From positions 1-64,000 of the forward strand of contig WJMJ01000148.1 in the NCBI GenBank assembly GCA_014728035.1: 64,000 nt of DNA, in the 5' to 3' direction. Below the pieces are notes generated by a model. It saw only the letters and a program-made list of their open reading frames with translations. It did no database searches and was not told where the DNA came from. Positions 26,451-38,700 of the stretch are shown in pieces (position 1 is the stretch's first letter; every line of letters starts with the position of its first letter). Source of the DNA: Promethearchaeota archaeon. GTDB lineage: Archaea > Asgardarchaeota > Thorarchaeia > Thorarchaeales > Thorarchaeaceae. The position numbers and the translations under genes are program-made.

Positions 26451-27320
26451 TTACTCGATATCTCTTTCATATAGAACTAATTCAATTCCATGTTCTTCAT
26501 CTTCAAACCAATGGAACATATTGAAAACACGATGAAATCTTTTTTCATAGATTAGTAATATTGTGCTAAATATTCCAATTTCTAGATTGCTAAATACATA
26601 ACTAAGACCAGAACAAAAAGCTTGCTCATCTATACAATATAACCCAACACACAAGGCAGGTCCGTATGTGTCTTTTATGGAGAAGTGATGAATCAGTGCT
26701 GAAATTTGTTTTTCTCGAACGGCTATTGTAAAAGAGTCATGAGCGATATTTGGTAAGTTGGATTCACTTAGATCATACGCGTACCAATGTCTTATCAGAA
26801 CATTCTTAGGAATTAATTTCTTTACAGATTTCATTTCCAACAATTCTTTTGCAGATATGTTTTGAAAATCATCTTCTGCATTTAGTATATCATTGGTTAT
26901 GTTTTTTGGATCTAACCATAATGCTAAGTTAGTAACAATAGGTCTCAATCCCAATTTAGTTGCGATTGCTGAAGAAGCTTCATTGTGTTGTGCTAGTGTT
27001 AAGCGAAACCTTTCAACTCCTAATTCTCTACCGGTTTGAATCAACTTCGTTGACATTTGACTAGCAAATCCCTTACCACGATGCTCAGGATGTACACGTA
27101 ATCCCTCCATCCATCCGGTCTTCCCCTCATCCATGATACGTAATATACTGAGTGCTACAACTTGATCTTTCAGCTCACCAATGAAGACATGATGTTTTGA
27201 ATCATCACCCCATTGTTCGATGTGATGGGGCAAATGGTCATGTCCACCCCAATTATCTTTTGTCATATCAATAAGAGATTGTTTATCTTCAGACCTATAT
27301 TTTCGAATTTGGAGTTGCAT
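26451..27320 (-). CDS. GNAT-family N-acetyltransferase
   Basis: The protein of 289 residues from ATG 27320 starts with a GNAT strand (LQIRKYRSEDKQSLIDM). It carries the acetyl-CoA-binding GLRVHPEHRGKGFASQM motif near residue 77 and an FRLTLAQHNEASSAIATKLG helix. The C-terminal half is a second, degenerate GNAT-like domain (FTIAVREKQISAL, FCSGLSYVFSNLEIG). An upstream frame to 27440 exists, but its 40 residues are unlike the family and would run into the next gene's promoter, so the downstream ATG is used. Substrate is unknown. It is divergent from the zinc-ribbon membrane protein gene. Confidence 0.8.
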   Translation of the reverse strand: MQLQIRKYRSEDKQSLIDMTKDNWGGHDHLPHHIEQWGDDSKHHVFIGELKDQVVALSILRIMDEGKTGWMEGLRVHPEHRGKGFASQMSTKLIQTGRELGVERFRLTLAQHNEASSAIATKLGLRPIVTNLALWLDPKNITNDILNAEDDFQNISAKELLEMKSVKKLIPKNVLIRHWYAYDLSESNLPNIAHDSFTIAVREKQISALIHHFSIKDTYGPALCVGLYCIDEQAFCSGLSYVFSNLEIGIFSTILLIYEKRFHRVFNMFHWFEDEEHGIELVLYERDIE

Positions 27321-27442
27321 GTAATTATAAATATCCGATGTAAAGTAAATTCTATCGGTATATTCTACGAGAAGCCAGCTTTCGTAAAGATATAGGATAG
27401 AATAAAAAAGGATTTGTGTCCTAGAAAAATCAGGGTGCAATA

Positions 27443-27859
27443 ATGGGTTTTGCAGGTCGTCCTACAGGTCTAGCTGGTCCACAAGATATGGGAAAAGTGT
27501 TTCTTGGAATTGCAGTTATTATAGGATTTTCACTGGGTGGTTTCTTGTTGATGATTTGGAATATCACATCAGATAACTCAAGTGTATTTACAATTCTATT
27601 TTACATGATGGTCTTTCCTCTAATCGGTTGTGGTATTGGTCTGCCACTTATCATCAAAGGGCAAGGGGGAATGGGGACGACTACAGGGTTTATGTCTACT
27701 GAGTCTAGAAGAGAGAAAAGTTTCATCTATATGCCACCCGAAAACTGTACATCATGTGGTGCAAAACTTAGTTATGATTCTATCGAATGGGCTGGACCAC
27801 TCACAGCAAAATGTCCGTACTGTGGTCAGTCATTGCCAGTTCAAAAAAGAGAGGTATAA
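27443..27859 (+). CDS. Two-helix membrane protein with C-terminal zinc ribbon
   Basis: The 138-residue protein has two membrane helices at about residues 17-40 and 46-70. A short linker follows, then a C-terminal zinc ribbon of two CxxC knuckles (CTSCGAKL, CPYCGQSL) about 22 residues apart. The same design, with PPENC or PPETC just before the first knuckle, occurs in the genes at 45067 and 46488. Those two pair with arrestin-like genes; this copy has no such partner next to it. The AGGGTG ribosome site lies five bases before the ATG. I infer that the ribbon faces the cytoplasm as a protein-binding or metal-binding head. Confidence 0.7.
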   Translation: MGFAGRPTGLAGPQDMGKVFLGIAVIIGFSLGGFLLMIWNITSDNSSVFTILFYMMVFPLIGCGIGLPLIIKGQGGMGTTTGFMSTESRREKSFIYMPPENCTSCGAKLSYDSIEWAGPLTAKCPYCGQSLPVQKREV

Positions 27860-27986
27860 TCGTAACATAATTCGATAAGATGAGTCTTGTCTTTTGAGTA
27901 GTGTATCACATTGAGAATTCTATCAAAGCATCTATCCTGATAATCCATTATCCGCTTTATTCTATAGAATGCGATAATCTATGGAT

Positions 27987-29987
27987 TCATCCATCCTGCA
28001 GCAGACCTCGCTTCTCAATAAATTTCCCCAAAAACACTCCCACCCCAAAAACACCGATAAGTCCAACTCCAACAATTATATAATCTACACCTGCAGTTTT
28101 GTCTTCAAGGATAAGGATAACTTCTCCATCTCCAAATATCGAAATTAGAAATGAAATTTCTTGCATTTTATCTGAGAAGAAAATGGCTTCATTTATGGTG
28201 CTAGATTTTGGTAGGCCCGATTTCCAGCTAATATCATCTGTTGTGGGTATCTCAAAGCCAGAAGAATTGTAAACTACGAGAGTTGAATAAGTGGTAGGTG
28301 TTCCATGGTCTATTGAAAATCGATAGGTATGTCCAGACTGGAGGAAACTCCTAAAAACAAAGGACTGTTCAAGCTGACTGCTCATTAATCTGATAGATTC
28401 ACCAGTAGCAATATCGTAACTTGAACGTTTCATGATACTTAAGTTTACTATTCCGCTCATTTGGTTTCTGAAAACATGTTCGTCATAATGGTAGTCATCC
28501 AATCTAATGATTATCCAATACCCCCGCTCATTCTGTTGATAGATTTCTTCAGATACAGTGGTATTAATCCATGCTGCTCCCGAAAACTTTGTGTGATCCA
28601 TTATAGAGATTTCATCGATAATTTGCTTTGCTTCTTCATCTAACCATGGCCGTTGTTTATATAGATAATATTGATTCCAATCGTTGGATGAAAACACAAG
28701 TGGTTCTACAGCGATGATTTTGTGGTCAAATGAACGGTAATCTATGTTCAACTCAAACAGAGTCATCGAACTATCTGGTTGGACATAACAAGGTCTGAAG
28801 GCTTCTGGTTCATTCTCCACAAATGATACTGAAACATTATTGGTGTTAGTCAAAGTGGGTACCGAATTAACTTCTGAAAAATCAATCGTTATGTCACAGG
28901 GCCCATTTTCTATGTTAAGCCGAAATAGGTATCTATTATTTGCATGAGCATACCCAAAACCATGATGTTCATAAACTGCAATTTCATTGCTGGTAATTGA
29001 ATCGGATAGTAATAACCAAATATATCCAGGAAAGACTGTGATATCGTCAAGAGTGTTTGACCCATCTCCAATCAGATTTCCTGAAGTAACGACCTCTTGA
29101 GTAGAACATGATCCAAAAAATAATTCGAACGTTCCATTGGGAATTCCACTGGTCTGAATATCAATTTTGTATTGCATTTCCTTCGAAAATGGTATGATGA
29201 TATCTTTTGTGCATGACTCCAAGTCTTGAAAGGTTAACTCACTATTTGGTTCCATAACTTGGAAATTAGTGGAATAAAAAGCCATTTGCAGATTAACATA
29301 AATCTCATCTTGAAGGTTTTCAACAAAGATAAAATATTCACCATTTTGGAGTTCTAGTGAATAATTTGCCATACCCGTGGTCAAACTTCGAGTTACTGGT
29401 AAACTTGCTTCATTATATATTTCCCATCGGATATTAGTAGTAACCAAACTATTCAAACTGAATTCGTAATGACTTGTACTAGACAAAGACGTGTCCAAGA
29501 CAAACATGTAACCTGCACCTTTACTAATATCAAATTGAATTATTTCATCAGGACGAATAATTTCTTCGCCAGTATAGGATATTATTGAAACCGAGTAATT
29601 ACGAATTTCATCTGGTGGAATATCACTTCGCGAATAAATTGCTAATTGATATTTTCGATTGATACCATGTAAGCCAGATTTTTGCAAACTTATAATTGTG
29701 GAATTTTCGGTATAGAGAGTTCTTACTGTAGAATATGAACCACCTGAATACACGCGTAACGACACGCCCAACCACAGGTCTGATAAAGAAGCATTGATCT
29801 TGTATACACCTGGTTTTTCAAAAGTGACATGAAACGTGTCTAGTTGATTTGTCGCATCAAGTTTGCCATATACTGTGCAATCTGGTATGATAGTTCTTCC
29901 AGATTCTTGCGCATTCCCAACATATGGAAATACCGTTGTTATGCTTATTATGATGAAAATAGTGATGAGCTTTCTCAAGAGAAACAC
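27987..29987 (-). CDS. Large secreted membrane-anchored beta-sandwich protein
   Basis: The 666-residue protein has a signal peptide (residues 1-25, basic start then a hydrophobic core ending in GNAQ). A long beta-rich ectodomain follows, and then a C-terminal membrane helix with a basic tail (FLGKFIEKRGLLQDG). The ectodomain is a set of repeated beta-sandwich modules of about 110 residues that resemble the pre-peptidase C-terminal type (for example YGKLDATNQLDTFHVTFEKPGVY). It is related in design to the neighbour at 30194. No catalytic motif is visible. It probably faces the outside of the cell. The palindrome pair upstream may regulate it. Confidence 0.65.
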   Translation of the reverse strand: MFLLRKLITIFIIISITTVFPYVGNAQESGRTIIPDCTVYGKLDATNQLDTFHVTFEKPGVYKINASLSDLWLGVSLRVYSGGSYSTVRTLYTENSTIISLQKSGLHGINRKYQLAIYSRSDIPPDEIRNYSVSIISYTGEEIIRPDEIIQFDISKGAGYMFVLDTSLSSTSHYEFSLNSLVTTNIRWEIYNEASLPVTRSLTTGMANYSLELQNGEYFIFVENLQDEIYVNLQMAFYSTNFQVMEPNSELTFQDLESCTKDIIIPFSKEMQYKIDIQTSGIPNGTFELFFGSCSTQEVVTSGNLIGDGSNTLDDITVFPGYIWLLLSDSITSNEIAVYEHHGFGYAHANNRYLFRLNIENGPCDITIDFSEVNSVPTLTNTNNVSVSFVENEPEAFRPCYVQPDSSMTLFELNIDYRSFDHKIIAVEPLVFSSNDWNQYYLYKQRPWLDEEAKQIIDEISIMDHTKFSGAAWINTTVSEEIYQQNERGYWIIIRLDDYHYDEHVFRNQMSGIVNLSIMKRSSYDIATGESIRLMSSQLEQSFVFRSFLQSGHTYRFSIDHGTPTTYSTLVVYNSSGFEIPTTDDISWKSGLPKSSTINEAIFFSDKMQEISFLISIFGDGEVILILEDKTAGVDYIIVGVGLIGVFGVGVFLGKFIEKRGLLQDG

Positions 29988-30052
29988 TATAGATTAAACT
30001 GAAAAAGGTTCTATTTGCTTTTTCTTTTTCACAATATTGCTGATATCACTAA

Positions 30053-30089
30053 AAACTAGTTTAGTATTTCAAGACGACGAAACTAGTTT
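30053..30089. promoter_or_regulatory. Two copies of the palindrome AAACTAGTTT
   Basis: AAACTAGTTT occurs at 30053-30062 and again at 30080-30089, 27 bases apart, 65 to 103 bases upstream of the ATG at 29987. Two identical palindromes at a spacing near 2.5 helical turns suggest an operator. Confidence 0.4.
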
Positions 30090-30109
30090 AAAAAATACGG
30101 ATGAGAAAC

Positions 30110-30125
30110 CCTTGGAAACCCAAGG
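30110..30125 (-). terminator. Hairpin after the 30194 gene
   Basis: CCTTGG-AAAC-CCAAGG forms a six-base stem; downstream on the minus strand lies TTTTTT. It sits 70 bases beyond the stop of the large surface-protein gene and fits a transcription terminator. Confidence 0.4.
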
Positions 30126-30193
30126 ATTCCTCAATCTTCAACATCTGAATGTGAAGATTTGCTTTCAACTCATGAAATTATTCAATCTTACTC

Positions 30194-32161
30194 TCACATA
30201 GCTCCACGTCTATCCTTCAGAATCATCAGGACTGCACCTAAAGCGATTCCTCCAATTAGCGCAGCAGCTATAACAATTATCTCTGTTGTACCAGAAATAC
30301 CCACAGGAATAACTTCTACGGTGATACCAGATTCACCAAATATACTAACAAATAATCCAATATCTGCAGTACGTACACCACTTATAATAAGAGTGATTGA
30401 GTTTCCAGTTGCAGTATCAGAATCTATACTGCTCCCGCCTGCATACATATATCCAATGCTATCATAAAGTGAACTTAAACTGAAAACAGTATCAGGATTT
30501 CTGGTTATTCTGATGCCCAAAGTGTCTCCTTCTCGAATAGAAGTCTTTAGTATTCGGGTATCAATGTCTTCATCAACTTCAACAAAAGTCGAACCAGTAA
30601 TTGGCGGAACAATAGGAGGTATTTCAACAATTCCTACCTCCACATCACCACTTACATCATTAAAGAACATCAGGGTTGTTGATAAATAGACCATTATGTA
30701 AGTCTTTGAGTTGCCATGATGGAAAAAGGTTGTATCCACATCATAAGGTACATCCGATGAATGAAAATTATTAGCAATAGTAGTTAGCATCTTAGTAGTT
30801 TGTGAAGATGCTTGTGGGTCATAATATGTCATTTGTTCGTACCAATAGCTATACTGATTCCAGATTCCAGATAAAATCCGATATGAAACAGTTACATTTT
30901 CTGAATCATCTGAGTTATTATAGACATTGAAATCAAACAAGCTCATTGGACTTACACCAGTTACTTCGTATATTCCATATGTTGGACCATCTTCTTCGTC
31001 AAGAGAAATGGTTTGATTATTTCCAGGAGCGATGGTCTGCATAGGGGTACCAGCCGATAAAGACACATCGACATCACCAGAACCATCCATAGAATAAAAC
31101 CATAGTAGAAAACCGTGGGGAGCAATAGGAGTAGTCCCTAAAGATTCGTAATTAAGATACTTGTAATCGGAAGAATTTGATGTGAAAGACACAAAGTTCT
31201 GAAATACTGTAAGATCCGGAAGTGAAAGGTCATATCCAGTTGCACTTGCAGCTACTACATAGTTATCATTGTCACTATGTGTGTTCTCTCCGTACCCAGT
31301 TAGTACAACAGCGGGTCTTACATCACTATCTGGTTCTGCTAGTAAATCATAACTTACCCCATCTACAACAGGAATAAGTACTGGTTGAGAGCCTTCATAA
31401 TATTCATCAGTACTATCTAATGATATAGTTATTGACGAATCGGGATTTAGAATTACTGGATCTAATGATCTGACATGCATAGTACCACTGTCGGCCCAAG
31501 AAGAAACTTGATTAATTCTGATATAGTAGGTTCCCTCATCAAGTAATACATGGCATGACTGAGTAGTGATATATCGTTCAAACAGTTCCATTCCATGACT
31601 GTCATAGATGTACATGTAAGCAGGGTAATGGTCAGTAAAATTGAAATGGTAGACTTTGTCATTTCCAGTGGTGTCGAATTTAAACCATTCAGGTTTTTCT
31701 GGCATAGGTCTAACAGAAACATCGTCATCAAGAGTCAAATCTCTGACATCTTCCAATAGTTCCAGTTCTAGTTCATATTCGATATCTTCAGTTATTGAAA
31801 CAATACTATCAATCAATACATAGTAAGACCTTTCAGGATCATTTAGACCAACAGGAACTATTTCAAAAATCACTGTATCAGTGAAGGAATCTTCGAAAAC
31901 TGAGAATCCAGAGTACAAACTATAGAATTCTGCACCAAGTGTATATGTTACATTGTCATAATCCAGAAACAATCGATAGATTCCTGGTTCATCAATCAAC
32001 AATTCAATTCGATCACGTGTGTTATCCTCTGATAGTTCTCCATCAAAGGTATTTCCTACATTCAATGTTAACTCACTGGTCTGAGCGGCAGCGCCTGAAA
32101 AAGAACTAAAAACCAGTAGAAACATGAATATTGATATTATAGATGCATATGATGTGCGCAC
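30194..32161 (-). CDS. Large secreted membrane-anchored beta-sandwich protein, paralogue
   Basis: A 655-residue protein read from GTG 32161, chosen because AGGTGG at about 32168-32173 is a ribosome site for it. It has an N-terminal signal peptide (SIISIFMFLLVFSSFSGAAAQ), a beta-rich acidic ectodomain of several modules (NVGNTFDGELSEDNTRDRIEL, EPGIYRLFLDYDN), and a C-terminal helix with basic tail (VLMILKDRRGAM). The same domain order and the same EPGIYRL/KPGVYKI strand are present in the protein at 27987, so the two are paralogues. The ectodomain is unusually rich in Asp, Ser, Thr and Tyr, as in archaeal surface proteins. No enzyme motif is visible. Confidence 0.65.
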   Translation of the reverse strand: MRTSYASIISIFMFLLVFSSFSGAAAQTSELTLNVGNTFDGELSEDNTRDRIELLIDEPGIYRLFLDYDNVTYTLGAEFYSLYSGFSVFEDSFTDTVIFEIVPVGLNDPERSYYVLIDSIVSITEDIEYELELELLEDVRDLTLDDDVSVRPMPEKPEWFKFDTTGNDKVYHFNFTDHYPAYMYIYDSHGMELFERYITTQSCHVLLDEGTYYIRINQVSSWADSGTMHVRSLDPVILNPDSSITISLDSTDEYYEGSQPVLIPVVDGVSYDLLAEPDSDVRPAVVLTGYGENTHSDNDNYVVAASATGYDLSLPDLTVFQNFVSFTSNSSDYKYLNYESLGTTPIAPHGFLLWFYSMDGSGDVDVSLSAGTPMQTIAPGNNQTISLDEEDGPTYGIYEVTGVSPMSLFDFNVYNNSDDSENVTVSYRILSGIWNQYSYWYEQMTYYDPQASSQTTKMLTTIANNFHSSDVPYDVDTTFFHHGNSKTYIMVYLSTTLMFFNDVSGDVEVGIVEIPPIVPPITGSTFVEVDEDIDTRILKTSIREGDTLGIRITRNPDTVFSLSSLYDSIGYMYAGGSSIDSDTATGNSITLIISGVRTADIGLFVSIFGESGITVEVIPVGISGTTEIIVIAAALIGGIALGAVLMILKDRRGAM

Positions 32162-32338
32162 ATATCCCACCTAAGGTTTTTGATAAATTGTAATCTTTTA
32201 AGGATTATCACAATTAGTTTTAATGAATAAATCTTCCAAAACTGATAATTTGATAATTTTCCGCTACAACTGTTTATACAACAAATGCTTTGATGAGCAA
32301 ACTTATAACAAATAGATGGTAACGTGATATATTGATTT

Positions 32339-32704
32339 ATGGATGTCCTTCAAATGGTACCTTGTCATCATGTTCATGCTCACGTTATTGATTATCAATC
32401 AGAACAAGGGAACAAATGCTTAAGATTCGATATTGGAAACCACTTTGATTTATCAGATCCAGAGATTCAAAATTTACTCTGTCCAAGAGTATACCATGCT
32501 CTTTTTGCATTTCATGTAACAACTGATTATTTTTCAGAGGTAAGAGAGCCAAAAATATGCTACATTTCATGTGATAATCCTAGTGACACGATTGTCTTTG
32601 AAATCAAGTGTATTCCAGATACGAAAGACGATAAAGAAGACAAAGATACCCCGATTGCTGGATTACCAATAGATGAAAAAAGAAAAGTTGACCCACATCT
32701 TTGA
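32339..32704 (+). CDS. Hypothetical protein, 121 aa
   Basis: A soluble protein with a Cys/His-containing start (MVPCHHVHAHVIDY), a central DIGNHFDLSDPEIQNLLCPRVYHALFAFH helix and a C-terminal acidic-lysine tail that may be disordered. No family is recognised. The ATG follows an AT-rich promoter-like stretch (TTATAAC) by about 35 bases and there is no ribosome site. It lies alone between two large minus-strand surface-protein genes. The HxH pair near the start could bind metal. Confidence 0.5.
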   Translation: MDVLQMVPCHHVHAHVIDYQSEQGNKCLRFDIGNHFDLSDPEIQNLLCPRVYHALFAFHVTTDYFSEVREPKICYISCDNPSDTIVFEIKCIPDTKDDKEDKDTPIAGLPIDEKRKVDPHL

Positions 32705-32755
32705 GAATCTTATCGAATTCAAGCACCAGGTACTTTGGTCACTAAAAAGAAAAAA

Positions 32756-32779
32756 GAATGATGCAATAACGCATCATTC
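32756..32779 (-). terminator. Terminator of the 2215-residue surface protein gene
   Basis: GAATGATGC-AATAAC-GCATCATTC forms a perfect nine-base stem that overlaps the stop codon. On the minus strand it is followed by TTTTTTCTTTTT, a strong T-tract. Confidence 0.7.
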
Positions 32780-35700
32780 AAACTCGTCTTCTTGAAATAA
32801 TTATTATCATCACAATCAATCCAGATCCAGTGCTGATAACGACTATAATAATAACAAGAGTACTACCAGGCAGAATGACTGTTATTTCCGTTGTATCAGA
32901 AGTTGATGTTGGTGGAGTTGTCACATCTTCTACTGTAACACTAACAGAATCAGATACGGAATTACCTCCCTGGTCAGTTATTGTTATTTCATATACCCAT
33001 ACTCCTACTTCTGGTTCTTCTATCAGATAGACAATGGAATTGTTATTAGAATACCAGTTACCTGATTCTATTACTATTCCTTCCTTTGTAATTTCATAGA
33101 TTCCAGAAGAAAGATCAGACACAAACCATGTTATGTTTGACTCGGCGTTTTCCACTGAAATCGTGAAATCGTCAGGGTTAGAAATTACGGGTGGAGTTGT
33201 ATCGACTACAGTTACGGTGATTGATACCGACTGAACGTTTCCTTCCGAGTCACTTACAGAAATAGTTACATCATGAATACCCAATGTAAGTACACTGCGA
33301 TTTTGGAGTACGCCATCTTGATCAATTCTAAATAGAATATTATCCACATCCCATGAATCGATACCCGAGAGGTCTGTCGCATTGAGGTCGTATAGGAAAC
33401 TGTAACCCAACTCTACAGTCTGATTGGTGGGTGTAGAACCCCAATCTGGTGCGGTAGTGTCGACTACAATGATAGAAATTGACACTGTACAATAATTATC
33501 ACTTGAATCATAAGCCCTAACCTCAAGACTGTACATTCCAATATCCAAGGCTCCATCAGAATTGAGAAGTCCATCAGCATCAATAGAAAAGTGTGTTGTA
33601 TCGTTAATCCAATACGAGTCAATACCATCTAGATCGGTTGCTTCAGAATTGAAAGTATATTCAGTTCCTAGCTCTACATTTTCATCGGTTGGTTCAAATA
33701 TCCACTCGGGAGAAGTAGTATCAATGACCGTGAGTTCAAAGCTGACAGTAGCATCATTACCATAGACATCGTAAGCTATGACTGATATGTAGTATGTGTC
33801 AATATCTAGAATTCGAGCATTAGTGATGACACCTGACGCATCAATTTGGAAGTTGATATGGTCACCAATAACATAGTAGTCAACACCGCTTAAATCACTA
33901 GCATTGAGGTCATATCTAAAATCTGAACCCAATTCTAAGATTATGTTTTCGGGAGTTTCAAGCCAGTCTGGACCAGTAGTATCTTCACAAATAATTGAGA
34001 TTATTTCACTAGTTATGTGATTATAGATATCTGCGACTTCAATAATTATCCTGTACTCTCCAACATCAAGTGTTGTAGCATTAGTTAGGTGTCCATTCAC
34101 AATTGAGAAGAAGTTACTATTGTTAGTAGACCAGCTAGCAATATCATCGACATCTTGGGCTTCAAAGTATCCGGAAAGTTCCTGCCCAAATTCTACAACT
34201 TGGTCAGTAGGAGCTACCACCCAAGTAGGACCAACACCTTCGCTGATAGTAACTGTGACAGATGTGTACATCTCATTACCAACAGTATCATTGACATAGA
34301 TAAGAAGATAGTATGTGTCAATATCTAGCTGAGTTGCATTGGTTAAAGTCCCATCCACAATTTGAAAATGAAGTGTATCATTAACAAAGTAAGTATCGAT
34401 ACCAGATGGATCAACAGCTGAATATTCCATTAATAGTGGAATTCCATATTCGCTTGAGAATGAGTACGGTTCATCTATCCAAGTTGGTGCTTCAGTATCT
34501 ACAACTGATATGACAATGTCTTTGGATAAGGTATTACCATAGGTATCGTTTACAGATATCTCAAGATAGTAAACACCTACAGATAGGTATGAAGCATTTT
34601 CTAGGTCACCATTAGAGGAGATTTGGAAATTGATGGTATCGTTCAGCCACCATGAATCTAATCCAGAAAGGTCTGTGGCTCCATACATTTCAGAGAGGGT
34701 GATATTCAACTCCGCTGTGAAATCATCGGGCATTGCAGTCCAAGTCGGAGGAGCTGTGTCTATAACTTCAATGGTGATGATAGAACTACAATATTGATTG
34801 TAAGGATCATATGCACGAATCTCAAGACCGTAAGATCCAACATCAAGAAAATCTAAACTCTCGATAAATCCTGAATTATCAATAGAGAACAAGGAACTAT
34901 CATTGACCCAGTAAGCATCAATTCCACTAAGGTCAGAAGCTACAGAATAAAATGAATAAACCTCTCCGTATTGTAGAATCTCATCAATTGGTTCAACACT
35001 CCAGGTAGGTGTTGTAGTATCATTAACCTCTATTGTGATAATAGCTACACAATAATGACCGTAGGAATCATAAGCTCGAATCTCTAATCCATAAGATTCC
35101 ACATCAAGAGTATTCTTACTTTCAATCAATCCATCGTTAGTTATGGTGAATAAAGTAGTATCATTTATCCAATAAGAATTGATACCACTCAGGTCATATG
35201 CTTCAGAATTGAAAGAGTAAATCTCTCCGTATTCTATTGTATCATTATTTGGTTCAACAGTCCATGTAGGATCTGTCGTATCTATAATCTCTATTGTGAT
35301 AGTAGCTAAACAATACTGTTCATAGGGATCATAACCTCGAATCTCCAGTCCGTAACTACCGACCTCTAAAACAGTATTGCTATCAATAAGACCTGAGCTA
35401 TAGTTTGAGAAATGCGTAGTGTCATTTATCCAATAAGACACTATTCCACTAAGGTCGAATGCTTCGGAATCAAATGAATAAATTTCCCCATATTCAATGA
35501 TTTCATCTACTGGTTCATTTATCCAGATTGGAATAATACTGTCAGAAACTGTAATTGTAAACGAAGTTGACAGCATATTTCCATAAGCATCATAACATTG
35601 TAGTTCAAGATGATATAAACCGACTTCCAAAATATCCAAGTTCGTTATGATACCTTCAGAATCTACATTGAAACTATCTGTATCGTTTATCCAGTATCCG

Positions 35701-38700
35701 ATAATGTCACTCAAATCAGTAGAATTGGCATTAAATGTATATGATTCACCATACTCAATTGACACATCTTGTGGTTCATCGACCCAATTCGGACTTGTGG
35801 TATCTACCACTGTAACGAATACCGTATCAGAGTTCTGATTATAGTATTCATCTATCAATACAATAGTAAAATTGTAGACACCGGGTGAGAGACCATCAGT
35901 ACTGATAGTAAGAATTCCATTACTCCACAAGTAGTCAAAAGACAGATTATCATCTGTTCCATTTCCTACGACATCGTAGAGATTTGGATGTACATCATTC
36001 AAGCTCCAAATGATTGTATTTCCAGTCGCACCAAATTCGTATCCTCCATCGGTAGGACTTGAGATAGCTGGAACGGTATAATCTCGGACAGTTACATAGA
36101 TGGTATAGACATTACTATATCCCCCTTCAGTTGTAACTTCTATTGTATATGTATGATTATCCAATGTATAATCAAGACCAGATTCAATACGATAATTAAA
36201 AGAACCAGAATTGCTGCCCGAATCTACAACACCAGAAGACCATGACGAAGTGATACTCCATGTAGTAATGTAGTATCCTGATATTATGAAATCAAAGTCA
36301 GGAGGTGTCGGGTCGTTAACTGGATCCCATTGAATCCATAGAGGATTACTACCTAGATTTCCTTCATATAGTAAATCAGTAGGACTAAAGTCGGATAATA
36401 CATCACTAATTGTAGGAACCGTACTAACATGTACAGTTAAACTTGGATCGATATATCTTCTTGTTATGTGATATGTGGATTCTAAACTAGAGTTTACAAA
36501 GAATACTTTGTCTCCAGGTTCAGTGAATATTCTTGTAATTATGAAGTGAGTACCATTCCAAGTTGCGGTTTCATCATCCATCACAATCGTATCCTCTGCT
36601 CCAAAGCTATGACCATCAATCACGGAACGTGCTTTCAGCCAAATGGAAAACTCCTGATTTACTAGGGGATACGAATCCGAACCAAAATCATAGATTTCAA
36701 TACCATCATAAATTGCAGTCAAGCTTTTATCATTTTGATTCACAAGAGTGATTCCATATGGGCCACCTGAGTATGAAATTGAATGGATAACTCTCGTAGC
36801 AGGGTTAACACAGTTAAGTTGGAAATACCACAATCCATCCCCCTGATGAATTAAAATATTAGTCGGACGGTCATCAAGCAGAACAGTGACTGTGCCAGAA
36901 GTCACACTTGTATTGTCATATTCGTATCTCAAATTATGATAGAATTCAATTAAACTATTGTAGTTTGCTCTATTATCTGGTTCGTCAGAGTACTGGTCAT
37001 ATACAATGATTCGATCCCAAATCACAGTAGTGCTCTGAGAATTTTGATTGACCACATATAACCCATGTTCTGGTTCTAATGCTGTAACAGTATTATAGGT
37101 ATATCCTACAACAGTGCTTTGTGAAGCTGATATATACCAATATCCTGATGAAAAAATTGCACTGTATCCATTTATTGAAACAGATCCAGAAGTTAGAAGA
37201 GTATTATCCAATTCGTACCTAAGTTCTACTCCAATATCTACGGAGCTCCCAACATTTATTCTATTATCACTAACAATGTAGTCTGTTACAATCAATTGGT
37301 CCCAAGTAATTTGGATAACTGCACCATTTGTATCAAAGGAACTCAAACCATGTTCTCCGTAGAAATAACCACTAACACCGAGCATTCCACTAAATGGCTC
37401 ACTAAGAGCAGGGTAAACATCATACCAAATCCCATCACCAAGATAAGATGCATGAGAGCTCGCACTCATCGATACAATACCATCAGTTACATTAGTATTG
37501 TCATACTGATATTGAAGCCATGCATAGATGGCGACAGCCTCACCCACATTGAAGTAATTATCTGATTTATTTGTGTATATTGATTTAACAACTACTCTAT
37601 CAGTAATATAACTTTTTGAGTGAACATCATGTAGAAGATTGACATCTTCAAAATCAGCTCCTTCAGCTACAACTATGAAGTCATAATCATATAATCCATA
37701 CTCATTATCAGCTGATACAGCAACTGTAAAACTTCCATCAATATCTGAATATGATGAATCAGCCCAAGGGTAAGTACTTACTGGAAGTGACATCACAAAT
37801 ATATCAATCTCATCTGCAGATGGATGCAGGTTATTAGCGCTATTATAGTATTTTACGACTCCTAATGCATCAAGTATCTTAGAAGCTTCTCCTCGGTCTG
37901 GTGTACCTTCGCCATCGTCTAATCCGAACGAGCTCAAATCAAGACGTGTTTCAATTTCCCAATTAACTTCGTAATAATCACTATCTAAACCTCCATCGGA
38001 GTCGTATGCAACTAATCTCAAATCGATAGTATTAATGTCGGGATGATTCCAATTGATCATAATTTTAAATGTCAAGTCCAGATTGTTTCCTGATTTAGAA
38101 TATCCACATGAGCCAGAATCTAAATCAATGTAATTTGAAGAATCGCTATATTCACTGAATGTATTTGAGTCCTCATTATATCGAACAGACCAATAATTAG
38201 ATGTTCTATCATTACTGTAGCACGTTAGATATACAGAGGTGAACTGAGAATATCCTTCAGCATTTGTATGCGAAGTAGATATGGAATAGTATTTGTTTCG
38301 TGCATATAGATTATCACCGTCATCCATATTCGAACATGTAGGTGATTTGTCATTCACAGGATCAGAATTTGTAAGTTTGATATACACTCTAGAAATATAC
38401 CATGTATCTCTAATTGTGTCTTGAACCTGAGAGTAATCACGAATTTCCATATAACAGGTTGGTCCTGTTAGATAATCATGAATATCCACAGTGAAATCAT
38501 CAGTTATATGATAAGCAACAATGTTATCTGGAGTAGTATCTCCTGCCTCGAATCGAAACGTAAGGTATTCAGAACCAGGAGAGTCACTATGAAAGTCAAC
38601 ACAAAGCTCTTCTATATCATATGTGTCGTAATCAATATTTGTAAATCGATAGGTTTTTTCAAACCCAGAACCCCAATCTGTTTCGATTCCATAAATTCGC

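Noticed and set aside
33180..35800. Tandem repeat array as a possible CRISPR
   Set aside because: The period of about 261 bases, the coding frame and the lack of short identical repeats with unique spacers exclude it.
32830..35838. Plus-strand frames over the repeat array
   Set aside because: They mirror the periodic Ig-like repeats of the opposite strand.
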